Shown here: positions 41,273 to 49,608 of the stretch, one piece after another
Numbering within the stretch: the first letter of the stretch is position 1
Layout: every line of letters starts with the position of its first letter
Assembly: GCF_016786355.1 (NCBI RefSeq)
Contig: NZ_JADWYX010000063.1
Span: 1 to 51,774, forward strand
DNA from: Frankia sp. AgB1.9
GTDB lineage: Bacteria; Actinomycetota; Actinomycetes; Frankiales; Frankiaceae
Direction of reading: 5' to 3'
Length of the DNA: 51,774 bases
The notes under the pieces: model-generated
What the model saw: the letters and a program-made list of their open reading frames with translations, nothing else
The model's database searches: none
What the model was told of the DNA's origin: nothing
Position numbers and translations under genes: made by a program

Positions 41273-42985
41273 GTGGCAGCAATCATGATCAGCACGATGC
41301 AGGACGTGCCGCTGGGCATCAGGCGGCTGCTGGAGCATGCCGTCACGGTGTATCCCGACCAGAAGCTGTTCACCGCGCAGGGGGACGGCAGCCTGACGGT
41401 CGCCACGTTCGCCGAGGCCGGCGCCAACGCGGCCCGGCTCGCGCACGGGCTCACCGAGCTGGGCGTCACGGCCGGCGACCGGGTGGCCACCCTGATGTGG
41501 AACAACGAGGAGCACATCGAGGCGTACTTCGCCGTCCCCGCGATGGGCGCGGTCCTGCACCCGCTGAACCTGCGGCTGCCCGGCGAGCAGATCGCCTTCA
41601 TCGCCAACCACGCCGAGGACCGGGTGCTCCTCGTCGACCACACGCTGGTCCCGGCCCTGGTCGCGCTGCTGCCGGCGATGAAGACGGTCGAGCACGTCGT
41701 CGTCAATCACGGCGCCCTCGACGCCGCCGCGGTCGGCACGGACCTGGCCGCGATCGCGACCGCCGCGGGCCGCCCGGTCGAGGTGCACGACTACGCCGGC
41801 CTGATCGCCGGGCGCCCGGACACGTTCGACTGGCCGGAGGTGCCGGAGACGACGGCGGCCGCGATGTGCTACACGTCCGGCACGACCGGCGACCCCAAGG
41901 GCGTCGTCTACAGCCACCGGTCGATCTTCCTCAACGCGATGGGCTCCGCCCTGCCGTCGATGATGGGCATCTCTTCGGCCGACCGGGTGCTCGCGATCGT
42001 GCCGCAGTTCCACGTGCTGTCCTGGGGGCTGCCGTACATCGCGTTCCTCGGCGGTACCGAGCTGGTGCTGCCCGGGCCGTTCCTGCAGGCCCAGCCGCTG
42101 GCGAAGATGATCGAGAAGACCCGGGTGAACAAGGCCGCCGGTGTGCCGACGATCTGGCAGGGCCTGCTCGCCTATCTGGAGGCGAACCCGGGCGCAGCCG
42201 ACGTCTCGTCGCTGAAGGAGGCCGTCGTCGGCGGTTCGGCCTGCCCGCCGTCGCTGATGGAGGCCTACGACCGGCTCGGGATCACCCTGATCCACGCGTA
42301 CGGCATGACGGAGACCTCTCCGCTGGTCACCGTCGCCCGTGCGCCGGCCGGTCTGACCCCCGAGGAGGCCTGGCCGTACCGGCTTACCCAGGGGCGTTTC
42401 GTCGCCAACGTCGCGGCCCGGCTGGTCGGTGCCGGCGGCGAGATCCTGCCGTGGGACGACGCGAGTGCCGGCGAGCTGGAGCTGCGCGGCCCCTGGATCG
42501 CCGGCTCCTACTACTCCGGCGGCGTGCTGACCGGCGACGGGGCCGGGGGCGGCGACCCGGAGAAGTTCCACGACGGCTGGTTGCGGACCGGAGACGTCGG
42601 GCACATCAGCCCGAACGGCTACCTGACGCTGACCGACCGGGCCAAGGACGTGATCAAGTCCGGCGGCGAGTGGATCTCGTCCGTCGAGCTGGAGAACCTG
42701 CTGATGGCGCACCCGGCGGTCGCCGAGGCCAGCGTCATCGGCGTGCCGGACGACCGGTGGGGCGAGCGGCCGTTCGCGCTGGTCGTGCTGCGGCCGGGCG
42801 TCGAGGCGACGTTCCCCGAGCTGCGGGAGTTCCTCTCCGGCAAGGTCGCGCGCTGGCAGGTGCCGGAGCGCTGGCAGGTGATCGCGGAGGTGCCCAAGAC
42901 CTCCGTCGGCAAGTTCGACAAGCGGCGGCTGCGCCAGCAGTACGCCGTCGGCGAGCTGGTGGCCGAGCTGGTTCCCGCGCCCTGA
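41273..42985 (+). CDS. Long-chain fatty acid-CoA ligase (FadD-like)
   Basis: 570 residues. The P-loop is MCYTSGTTGDPKGVVYSHRS (from residue 198). A5 YGMTETSPL and GDVGHISPNGYLTLTDRAKD carry the adenylate-binding Asp; KSGGEWISSVELEN begins the C-terminal domain. PKTSVGKFDKRRLR (catalytic Lys near 546) ends it. The WISSVELEN form is typical of medium-to-long-chain FadD. GTG at 41273 has GAGAGG six bases upstream; ATG at 41285 is an alternative. Likely role: activation of fatty acids or related acids for beta-oxidation; the downstream phosphatase and AidB gene are on the same strand but separated. Confidence 0.91.
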   Translation: MAAIMISTMQDVPLGIRRLLEHAVTVYPDQKLFTAQGDGSLTVATFAEAGANAARLAHGLTELGVTAGDRVATLMWNNEEHIEAYFAVPAMGAVLHPLNLRLPGEQIAFIANHAEDRVLLVDHTLVPALVALLPAMKTVEHVVVNHGALDAAAVGTDLAAIATAAGRPVEVHDYAGLIAGRPDTFDWPEVPETTAAAMCYTSGTTGDPKGVVYSHRSIFLNAMGSALPSMMGISSADRVLAIVPQFHVLSWGLPYIAFLGGTELVLPGPFLQAQPLAKMIEKTRVNKAAGVPTIWQGLLAYLEANPGAADVSSLKEAVVGGSACPPSLMEAYDRLGITLIHAYGMTETSPLVTVARAPAGLTPEEAWPYRLTQGRFVANVAARLVGAGGEILPWDDASAGELELRGPWIAGSYYSGGVLTGDGAGGGDPEKFHDGWLRTGDVGHISPNGYLTLTDRAKDVIKSGGEWISSVELENLLMAHPAVAEASVIGVPDDRWGERPFALVVLRPGVEATFPELREFLSGKVARWQVPERWQVIAEVPKTSVGKFDKRRLRQQYAVGELVAELVPAP

Positions 42986-43061
42986 CCCCCGCCTCGCGCG
43001 CCGGTTCTGGATAGCTTCGAACTCGGTGCCCGGACAGCGGGCGGGCAGATCGGAGGCCGGC

Positions 43062-43820
43062 GTGAGCGTCATCTACCTGGTGCGGCATGGCCAGGCGTCG
43101 TTCGGCGCCGCCGACTACGACGTCCTGTCCGAGCTCGGCCACCGGCAGGCGGCGCTGGCCGGGGCCGAGCTGCGGGCCCGGGGCGTGCGGATCGATCTCG
43201 CGGCCAGCGGCACCCTGCGCCGCCAGCGCGAGACCGCCGCCGCCGCGCTCGCCGTCTACGCCGGCGCCCCGGCGAGCCAGCCCGTCACCGGCGCGGGCTC
43301 CGCGGTCGCCCTCGGCGACGCTGGCCTGACGGTCGCCTTCGGCCACGGCGGCTGGGCCGGCGAGACCGAGGCCGACGCCCGGTGGAACGAGTACGACCAG
43401 GACACGATGGTCAGCGACGGCCGCCCGCCCGCGCAGCGGGTCTCGACCTCCAGCGGCATCTCGTCGCGGTCGTTCCAGGGCCTGCTGGACAACGCGCTGG
43501 CCGACTGGATGGGCCGTGGTGACACCGGGCCGGGCAGCTTCCGAGCGTTCAGCGACGGCGTCGCCGGCGCGCTCGACGAGCTGTCCGGCCGGCTCGGCTC
43601 CGGTGGCACCGCGGTGGTCTTCTCGTCGGCCGGCCCGATCGCCGCGCTGTGCGGCCGGCTGCTCGGCGTCGGCGTCGAGGGTCTCGTCTCGCTGAACCGG
43701 ACCATGATCAATGGCGGCATCACCAAGATCGTGTCCGGCCGCTCCGGCACCAGCCTCATCTCGGTCAACGAGCACAGCCACATCGACGCCGCGGGCCGCG
43801 AGCTGCTCAGCTACCGCTGA
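43062..43820 (+). CDS. Histidine phosphatase family protein
   Basis: 252 residues. RHG motif in YLVRHGQAS with His9 as the phosphohistidine nucleophile. The second catalytic His of this family would be expected near VVFSSAGPIAALCGRLL, but the residue there is Ser-Ala-Gly rather than SHG, so catalytic competence is uncertain. GGAGG lies five bases before the GTG at 43062. An insert (GETEADARWNEYDQDTM) follows the third strand. The function is probably phosphatase or mutase-like and the substrate is unknown. Confidence 0.8.
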   Translation: MSVIYLVRHGQASFGAADYDVLSELGHRQAALAGAELRARGVRIDLAASGTLRRQRETAAAALAVYAGAPASQPVTGAGSAVALGDAGLTVAFGHGGWAGETEADARWNEYDQDTMVSDGRPPAQRVSTSSGISSRSFQGLLDNALADWMGRGDTGPGSFRAFSDGVAGALDELSGRLGSGGTAVVFSSAGPIAALCGRLLGVGVEGLVSLNRTMINGGITKIVSGRSGTSLISVNEHSHIDAAGRELLSYR

Positions 43821-43985
43821 CGGCCCGCGTTCCCCGCCCGCCGCACCCGCGCACCGATCCGCCCGCGCGGGCCAGACCCGTGCGCGGGTGCGGGCCGGAT
43901 TGCGGCTGGGTACTGGATGCGAAGCGGATACGGGAGCAGGATGACCGCGACGGCCGGTGACGTCCGGCTGAGGAGGTGCGGCGCC

Positions 43986-45776
43986 ATGACGGTGGCACCT
44001 GGCTCGATGACAGCCGGTTCGACGACAGCTGGATTGACGACAGCTGGGTCGACGACAGCTGGGTCGACGCAACGATCGTCCAGGGGGCCGAAGCGTGTCG
44101 GCAGCGAGCCTGTGCGGTCGCGGCCGACCGTGACACACGTGGTGACGAACCAGCCGCCGCCGCTGGTCGACTACGACGTGGCAGACGACCCGGTGCTGGA
44201 AGAGGGTCTGCGGCGCGAGGGCGCAGCCTTCTACGTCGACGACCTGCACCGCCTGGGCTGGCTGGCCGGCAGCGAACAGGCCGCCCGCTGGGGGGACCTG
44301 GCGAACCGGCACGTCCCCGAGTTACGCACCCACGACCGCTACGGCAACCGGATCGACGAGGTCGACTTCCACCCGTCCTGGCACGCGCTGATGGACGTCG
44401 CCGTGCGGGAGGGCCTGGCCGGCGCCGCGTGGGGCAGCCGCCGCCCGGGTGCGCACGTCGCCAGGGCCGCCGGACTGCACGTCTGGAGCACGGTCGAACA
44501 GGGCCATACCTGCCCGGTCTCGATGACCTACGCCGTCATCCCGGCGCTACGCGCCGAACCAGAGCTCGCCGCCGTCTACGAGAAGCTGCTGACCAGCCGG
44601 GTCTATGACCGCGCGATGTGCCCACCGACCGGCAAGCTCGGCCTGATCGCCGGCATGGGGATGACCGAGAAGCAGGGCGGCTCGGACGTCCGCGCCAACA
44701 CCACGGTCGCGGTCGCCCACCCAGACGGTGGCTACCGGCTTCATGGGCACAAATGGTTCACCTCGGCACCGATGAGCGACCTCTTCCTCGTGCTCGCGCA
44801 GGCGCCGAGCGGGCTGTCCTGCTTCCTGGTGCCGCGAATCCTCCCGGACGGGTCACGCAACACGTTCCGCATCCAGCGGCTGAAGGACAAGCTCGGTAAC
44901 CGCTCCAACGCCTCGGCCGAGCCGGAGTTCGACGACACCGTCGGCTGGCTGGTCGGCCCGGAGGGGCGCGGCGTCCGGACCATCATCGAGATGGTCGCGA
45001 TGACGCGGTTCGACTCGGCGCTCGGCTCGGCGGCCGGAACTAGGGCCGCGCTCGTCCAGGCGCTGCACCACACGCGGCACCGGTCGGCGTTCGGCGCCCT
45101 GCTCGTCGACAAGCCGCTGATGCGCAACGTCCTGGCGGATCTCGCTGTCGAGTCGGAGGCGGCGACGACGCTCGTGCTCCGGCTGGCCGGCGCGATCGAC
45201 CGGGGCGTGCGTGGCGACGCGGGTGAGCGCGCCTTCCTGCGGCTGGCGACCGCGCTGGCGAAGTTCTGGATCTGCAAGCGGCAGCCCGGGTTCGTCGCCG
45301 AGGCGCTGGAGTGCCTGGGCGGCAACGGCTACGCCGAGGAGTCTGGGATGCCGCGGCTCTACCGCGAGGCGCCGCTGAACAGCATCTGGGAGGGCGCGGG
45401 CAACGTGAACGCCCTGGATGTGCTGCGCGCGCTCGGCCGGGAGCCGGCCGCCGTCGCGGCGTTCGACGCGGAGGTCGCTCGGTCCGCCGGCGGTGACGAG
45501 CGGCTCGACGCGGCCGTCGCCGCGCTGCGCGCGGATCTCGCCGGGCTGCCGACGGCGGACCCGGGCGAGCTGGAGTTCGGCGCCCGGGCCCTGGTGGAAC
45601 GGATGGCGCTGGTGTTGCAGGGCGCGCTGCTGGTCCGGCACGCGCCGCCCGCTGTCGCCGACGCCTTCTGCGCCACCCGGCTGGCCGGCGGCGGCGGCCG
45701 GGCCTACGGCACGCTGCCGCGTGGCACCGACGTCGCCGCCATCCTCGCCCGCGTCCCTCCGGTGACCCGCGGCTGA
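43986..45776 (+). CDS. aidB: AidB-like acyl-CoA dehydrogenase family protein
   Basis: 596 residues. After an N-terminal extension (1-52) the AidB signature starts THVVTNQPPPLVDYDVADDP, followed by the FAD-binding core GMGMTEKQGGSDVRANTT and WFTSAPMSD. The C-terminal ECLGGNGYAEESGMPRLYRE then SIWEGAGNVNALDVLRAL matches AidB. E. coli AidB binds DNA and FAD and is linked to the response to alkylating agents; catalytic dehydrogenase activity is weak or unknown. The ATG at 43986 follows AGGAGGTG with seven-base spacing, an almost perfect site. The N-terminus includes four in-frame 15-bp repeats (TTAGS-like). Convergent with the FMN reductase. Confidence 0.88.
   Translation: MTVAPGSMTAGSTTAGLTTAGSTTAGSTQRSSRGPKRVGSEPVRSRPTVTHVVTNQPPPLVDYDVADDPVLEEGLRREGAAFYVDDLHRLGWLAGSEQAARWGDLANRHVPELRTHDRYGNRIDEVDFHPSWHALMDVAVREGLAGAAWGSRRPGAHVARAAGLHVWSTVEQGHTCPVSMTYAVIPALRAEPELAAVYEKLLTSRVYDRAMCPPTGKLGLIAGMGMTEKQGGSDVRANTTVAVAHPDGGYRLHGHKWFTSAPMSDLFLVLAQAPSGLSCFLVPRILPDGSRNTFRIQRLKDKLGNRSNASAEPEFDDTVGWLVGPEGRGVRTIIEMVAMTRFDSALGSAAGTRAALVQALHHTRHRSAFGALLVDKPLMRNVLADLAVESEAATTLVLRLAGAIDRGVRGDAGERAFLRLATALAKFWICKRQPGFVAEALECLGGNGYAEESGMPRLYREAPLNSIWEGAGNVNALDVLRALGREPAAVAAFDAEVARSAGGDERLDAAVAALRADLAGLPTADPGELEFGARALVERMALVLQGALLVRHAPPAVADAFCATRLAGGGGRAYGTLPRGTDVAAILARVPPVTRG
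44007..44066 (+). repeat. In-frame 15-bp tandem repeat in aidB N-terminus
   Basis: Four units of ACGACAGCTGGGTCG type at 44007, 44022, 44037 and 44052 encode the pentapeptide TTAGS. They lie between the strong ribosome-binding site and the conserved AidB start, so they lengthen a non-conserved tail. Confidence 0.85.
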
Positions 45777-45789
45777 CGCGCCCGCCGGT

Positions 45790-46365
45790 TCAGGCCCGGA
45801 CGCGCGCCGCGCGTGCCGTGGCGAGCGCGATCACCGCATCGAGGTTGGGCGTCGACCACTGGTCGAGCGTCTGATCCAGGGTGTCGAGGGTGCTGTCGAG
45901 GACGAACAGCCCCGTCGTCGGCAGCGAAGCGCCGATCTCGACCAGCACCGGACGCAGATGGACCTCGACGGCGAGCGCGTGCTGCGGCGCCGCGGCGACC
46001 TGGACCGGGATCGTCGGCACGCCGCCGAGCTCGCCGGCGCCGATCTGGTCGAGCAGCAGTTTGAGCAGGCCCGTGTAGGTGGCCTTGTAGGTCGGCGTCG
46101 CGACGATGAGGACGTCGGCCGCGGCCATCGCCGTGGTCGCGGCCTTGACGGCCGGATCACCCCAGCCGAGCAGCCCGGCGCCCAGCTCGGACACCTCGAT
46201 CACCTCGGCCGTGGCGGCCGCGCCGTTCCCGGCCGAGCCGTCTCCCGGCTCGCCACCAGCCGTCAGCCCGCGGACGACCCGCTCGGCGACCGCCTCGGCC
46301 ACCTGCCGGGTCCTCGACTGAGGCTTCGGGTTGCCCACGACGCTCAGCACACGCCAACCAGCCAT
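45790..46365 (-). CDS. NAD(P)H-dependent FMN reductase
   Basis: 191 residues. Flavodoxin-like fold with the phosphate-binding segment VVGNPKPQSRTRQVAEAV at the N-terminus, the flavin loop ATPTYKATYTGLLKLLLDQI and a C-terminal helix. This matches the SsuE/MsuE-type reductases that supply FMNH2 to monooxygenases. AGGAGG lies six bases before the ATG at 46365. An acidic, Gly/Ala-rich insertion (35-53) separates the first helix from strand 2. The gene ends 13 bases from aidB on the opposite strand. A partner monooxygenase is not adjacent; LLM oxidoreductases elsewhere in the window are possible users. Confidence 0.87.
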   Translation of the reverse strand: MAGWRVLSVVGNPKPQSRTRQVAEAVAERVVRGLTAGGEPGDGSAGNGAAATAEVIEVSELGAGLLGWGDPAVKAATTAMAAADVLIVATPTYKATYTGLLKLLLDQIGAGELGGVPTIPVQVAAAPQHALAVEVHLRPVLVEIGASLPTTGLFVLDSTLDTLDQTLDQWSTPNLDAVIALATARAARVRA

Positions 46366-46561
46366 CGCCAACCTCCTGGGCGGCACCTGAGGCCGCGATC
46401 TCGGACGGTTGCACGCTATGCGCCGGCCTGCCGCGGCACCAAGCGTCCCAGGGGCGGTTGAGTCGAGGCTGTCATGTTGCGGTAACACTGACCGTTCTCG
46501 GCCGGGAGAGACCGCGGGTCGAAGGCGCCAGCCTCGGCCGGCGGCCTCTCCCGGGAGGCGG

Positions 46562-47812
46562 TTACCAGGACCAGCGGAAGCCGACGACGGCGTGATGGAT
46601 CGCTGGCAGGAACCGGTGCAGGGTGTTGTTCTCCGACAGGTCCACCGGCTCGTCGTCGACGATCAGGCCGCCCTCGTGGGTGCTCCACACCGTCCACCGC
46701 GGGTCGCGCGGCAGGTGGTCCGGGTCGAAGGCGATCGCGAGGTCGACGCTTTCCGTCTTGGCCCGCACCGCCCGCCGGATCTCCTGGACCGGCTGGCCCG
46801 ACGGGAACCGGGCCCGCAGCTCCAGCGCGTGCCGGGCGCCCCGGCCGAGGGTTCGGTCGAGCCCGACCTCGGTGAGCGTCAGCCGGGAGCTGTAGGCGTG
46901 CTGGGAGCCCGGCTGCCCACCGACCAGCACCGTGCTCTCGGTCGCGTCCGAGCGCAGCACCCACGGGTACACGGCGACCCCGTCCTCCTGAGCGGAGATC
47001 ACCTGATGGGTGTGCTGCTCGACGAGCGACCCGGTGTGGTCGAACCGGTACCGCTCGAACAACGCGAGAGTGCGGTGGCGTTGCGGCAGGATCAGCGCCG
47101 GCGCGCCACGCCTGGTTCCAGGGCTCGCCTCGACGCCGGGGTCGGTGAGGCCGGCGAACGCCGCCCACAGCCCGGCCTCGTGTTCGCGCATCCCGAACGC
47201 CTCGATGAACCATTCCATCGTCTGGGCCGAGATTCGCCCGCCGCCGAGCGCCCGGCTGACCCGGTCCTTGAGGGCTCGGTCGAGCTCCTGGTCCTCCTCG
47301 GCGACGATGCCGGCGTTCCAGAGGTATTCGGCAATGACGCGAGCCACCGCCGCGAAGCTCGGTTCCTGGGCGCTCGCCCGGCGGACCCGCGACTCCCACA
47401 TCCGGCGATACTCCGGCGTCCCCGTGAGCAGCTCACGAAGTAGCCGTCCGGCGCGTTCCCCGGTGGAGAGCGCGTCGTCGCCAGTGGGCGGGCTTTCCCC
47501 GGTGCCGGCAGGACCGGTCAGGGACTGGTCGGACCGACCAGCCGGGCCGTCGATGTTCATATCTGTGCCTGTGCTGTCTGAGGCCACATACAGGCCTGTG
47601 TCGTTTGAGGCCTGGTGCGGGCCTGCGTCATGTGAGGCCTGGTGCGGGCCTGTGTCGTTTGAGGCCACGTGCGGGCCTGTGTCGTTTGAGGCCACGTGCG
47701 GGCCGGTGTTGTCCGAGGCCAGATACAGGCCCGGGATGTCATCGCTGTGCTGTTCCGGCGGCGCCGCCGGCCAGGCCGCGCCGCCCGCCAACGTCGGGTT
47801 TCCTCTTGCCAC
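46562..47812 (-). CDS. Unrecognised regulator-like protein with nonapeptide repeat
   Basis: 416 residues. The N-terminal 28 residues are Ala/Pro-rich; residues 31-82 carry six tandem nine-residue units of the form (V/Q/L)AS(N/D)(D/N)TG(P/L)(H/Y). After a Thr/Gly/Pro linker, residues 120-210 are helical with a pattern that recalls an XRE-like helix-turn-helix (LLRELLTGTPEYRRMWESRV; IAEYLWNAGIVAEEDQELDRA). The C-terminal 190 residues are beta-rich (YRFDHTGSLVEQHTHQVISAQ; WSTHEGGLIVDDEPVDLSEN) and end VGFRWSW. I do not recognise a family. The GTG at 47812 was chosen because GGGAGGGG lies upstream; ATG 47845 and GTG 48073 are longer alternatives without good sites. Confidence 0.68.
   Translation of the reverse strand: MARGNPTLAGGAAWPAAPPEQHSDDIPGLYLASDNTGPHVASNDTGPHVASNDTGPHQASHDAGPHQASNDTGLYVASDSTGTDMNIDGPAGRSDQSLTGPAGTGESPPTGDDALSTGERAGRLLRELLTGTPEYRRMWESRVRRASAQEPSFAAVARVIAEYLWNAGIVAEEDQELDRALKDRVSRALGGGRISAQTMEWFIEAFGMREHEAGLWAAFAGLTDPGVEASPGTRRGAPALILPQRHRTLALFERYRFDHTGSLVEQHTHQVISAQEDGVAVYPWVLRSDATESTVLVGGQPGSQHAYSSRLTLTEVGLDRTLGRGARHALELRARFPSGQPVQEIRRAVRAKTESVDLAIAFDPDHLPRDPRWTVWSTHEGGLIVDDEPVDLSENNTLHRFLPAIHHAVVGFRWSW
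47561..47735 (-). repeat. 27-bp in-frame tandem repeat (nonapeptide array)
   Basis: Five complete 27-bp units (start positions 47580, 47607, 47634, 47661 and 47688) and partial units on both sides. The plus-strand unit begins GAGGCC and ends TGTCGTTT. Adjacent units are 80-95% identical, so recent expansion is likely. Each codes for nine residues of the protein at 46562. Confidence 0.9.
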
Positions 47813-48417
47813 GCCCCACCCCTCCCGATAGCGCTGCGTGGTCATGGTCCGGTCGTCCACCGGTGAGGCGAACCGACGCGGCCCGGCGTTGGTGGCTCTG
47901 CGTAACGAGCCATCCTTACGGGCCGTGGCGGGCACCGCCGCTAAGACAACCTCAGAGGACAGTAATGCCCCCGCGATCTGCGGCTTCGTCGGCATGGCCA
48001 TCGTGGACGGAATTGGGCCCAGTCGGCGACGGAACGTCGTATCCGAGACATACTTGAGCCGTCTACGTGCCACAGCGGGTCGGAGGCGCTGCGGAGGCCA
48101 ATCTTTGCTGGCGGGCGGGCCTATCGCCTTTGCTCGCAGTCGGTCAAGTGTTTCTTCGGTCGGGCCGCGGGCCGCGGGCTGGATCGGAACGGCCTCTCCG
48201 CTTACCTTCGGTTAGCGATTTGAGTCTCGGCACCGATGGATGGTTACTGTAAATTGCGACTCCGGCATCGCAACGCCGCACAACATTTCGCGTATTCGTA
48301 GCAGAGAGTCACCGATTTTCGAACACCGTCGCTCGGTGGTGCCCGTGCAGGTTGCAGGCCGGCCCGCCCCGCACCGTCGGCCGACGGTTTGCGTTTTGAC
48401 GATCCCTGTCTGTTCTG
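47813..48417. other. 605-base intergenic region, AT-rich in part
   Basis: Between 48185 and 48330 the base composition falls to roughly 55% G+C, much below the surrounding 70-75%. A candidate minus-strand promoter lies at 48246-48273. The reading of the regulator frame up to 48073 has no ribosome-binding site. No other gene is supported; a remnant of acquired DNA or a long regulatory leader are both possible. Confidence 0.45.
48246..48273 (-). promoter_or_regulatory. Candidate promoter for the 46562 gene
   Basis: On the minus strand, TTGCGA (-35, 48268-48273) and TACAGT (-10, 48246-48251) are separated by 16 bases in an AT-rich stretch. The predicted transcript would have a leader of about 425 bases before the GTG at 47812. 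Confidence 0.4.
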
Positions 48418-49608
48418 TCAGGCGCAGGCCGCGTCCAGGGCCTGGCGCAGATCGGCGAGAAGGTCGTCGGCTGACTCGATCCCGACCGAGAGTCGAACCA
48501 GGTCGTCGGGCACCGCCAGCGGCGAGCCGGCCGCGGAGGCGTGCGTCATCCGGCCCGGATGCTCGATCAGCGACTCCACCCCGCCCAGCGACTCGGCGAG
48601 CGTGAACAGCCTGGCCTGGCGGCAGACCTCGGCCGCCGCGTCGGCCCCGGCCCGGACCCGGAACGACACCATGCCGCCGAACCCGGACATCTGCCGCGCC
48701 GCGACCGCGTGCCCCGGGTGCGTCGGCAGGCCCGGGTAGCGGACCTCCGCGACGCCGGGATGGCCGTCCAGCAGCGCGGCGACGCGGGTGGCGTTCGCGC
48801 AGTGCCGGTCCATCCGGACGGGCAGCGTCTTGATCCCCCGGAGCACCAGCCAGGCGTCGAACGGTCCGGGCACCGCGCCGGCGGCGTTCTGGATGAACGC
48901 GATCCGCCCGCCCAGCTCGGGGTCCGCGACGACGACGGCCCCGCCGACGACATCGCTGTGCCCACCGAGGTACTTGGTGGTCGAGTGCACGACGGCGTCC
49001 GCGCCGAGCGCGAGCGGGCGCTGCAGGTAGGGCGAGGCGAACGTGTTGTCGACGACGAGCAGCGCACCGGCCTCGTGCGCCAGCTCGGCGAGCACCGCGA
49101 TGTCCGCGATCGACAGCAGCGGGTTCGTCGGGGTCTCGCACCAGATCAGCCGCGTCCGCCCGGTGCGCAGCGCCGCGCGCACGGCGGCCGGGTCGGCCAG
49201 GTCGACGGGCGTGTACTCCAGGCCCCAGTCGGCGTAGACGCGGTGGAACAGCCGGTAGGTGCCGCCGTACGCGTCGGCCGGGATGAGCGCGTGGTCGCCC
49301 GGGCGGCAGACCGCGCGCAGCACCGCGTCCTCCGCGGCCAGGCCGGACGAGAACGCGAGCCCGACCCGGCCGCCTTCGAGCGCGGCGAGCGACGTCTCGA
49401 GCGCGGCACGCGTCGGATTGCCGGAGCGGGCGTACTCGAAGCCGGCTCGCAGGCCGCCGATCCCGTCCTGCGCGAAGGTCGAGGCCAGATGGATCGGCAC
49501 GACGACGGCACCGGTCGCCGGGTCCGGCTCCTGGCCGGCGTGCACCGCGACCGTCTCGAAGCCCCGCCCGGTGTGCTCGTGGTCGGTGTAGTCGTGGTCG
49601 GTGGTCAC
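48418..49608 (-). CDS. Cystathionine gamma-lyase/synthase (trans-sulfuration PLP enzyme)
   Basis: 396 residues, the family's typical length. PLP lysine Lys212 in HSTTKYLGGHSD, phosphate contacts in YARSGNPTR (59-67) and SSGLAAEDAV, and Asp187 in VVDNTFASPYLQ binds the pyridine nitrogen. The C-terminal SLGGVESLIEHPGRMTHAS matches the group. Gamma-synthase (metB) and gamma-lyase cannot be told apart by motif alone; the operon partner, cystathionine beta-synthase, favours gamma-lyase and cysteine formation from cystathionine. The GTG overlaps the CBS stop (GTGA), so they are translated together. Confidence 0.93.
   Translation of the reverse strand: MTTDHDYTDHEHTGRGFETVAVHAGQEPDPATGAVVVPIHLASTFAQDGIGGLRAGFEYARSGNPTRAALETSLAALEGGRVGLAFSSGLAAEDAVLRAVCRPGDHALIPADAYGGTYRLFHRVYADWGLEYTPVDLADPAAVRAALRTGRTRLIWCETPTNPLLSIADIAVLAELAHEAGALLVVDNTFASPYLQRPLALGADAVVHSTTKYLGGHSDVVGGAVVVADPELGGRIAFIQNAAGAVPGPFDAWLVLRGIKTLPVRMDRHCANATRVAALLDGHPGVAEVRYPGLPTHPGHAVAARQMSGFGGMVSFRVRAGADAAAEVCRQARLFTLAESLGGVESLIEHPGRMTHASAAGSPLAVPDDLVRLSVGIESADDLLADLRQALDAACA

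Noticed and set aside
43590..43650. Second catalytic histidine of the histidine phosphatase
   Set aside because: The strand where it is expected reads SSAGPI rather than SHGG, so I do not claim an intact active site.
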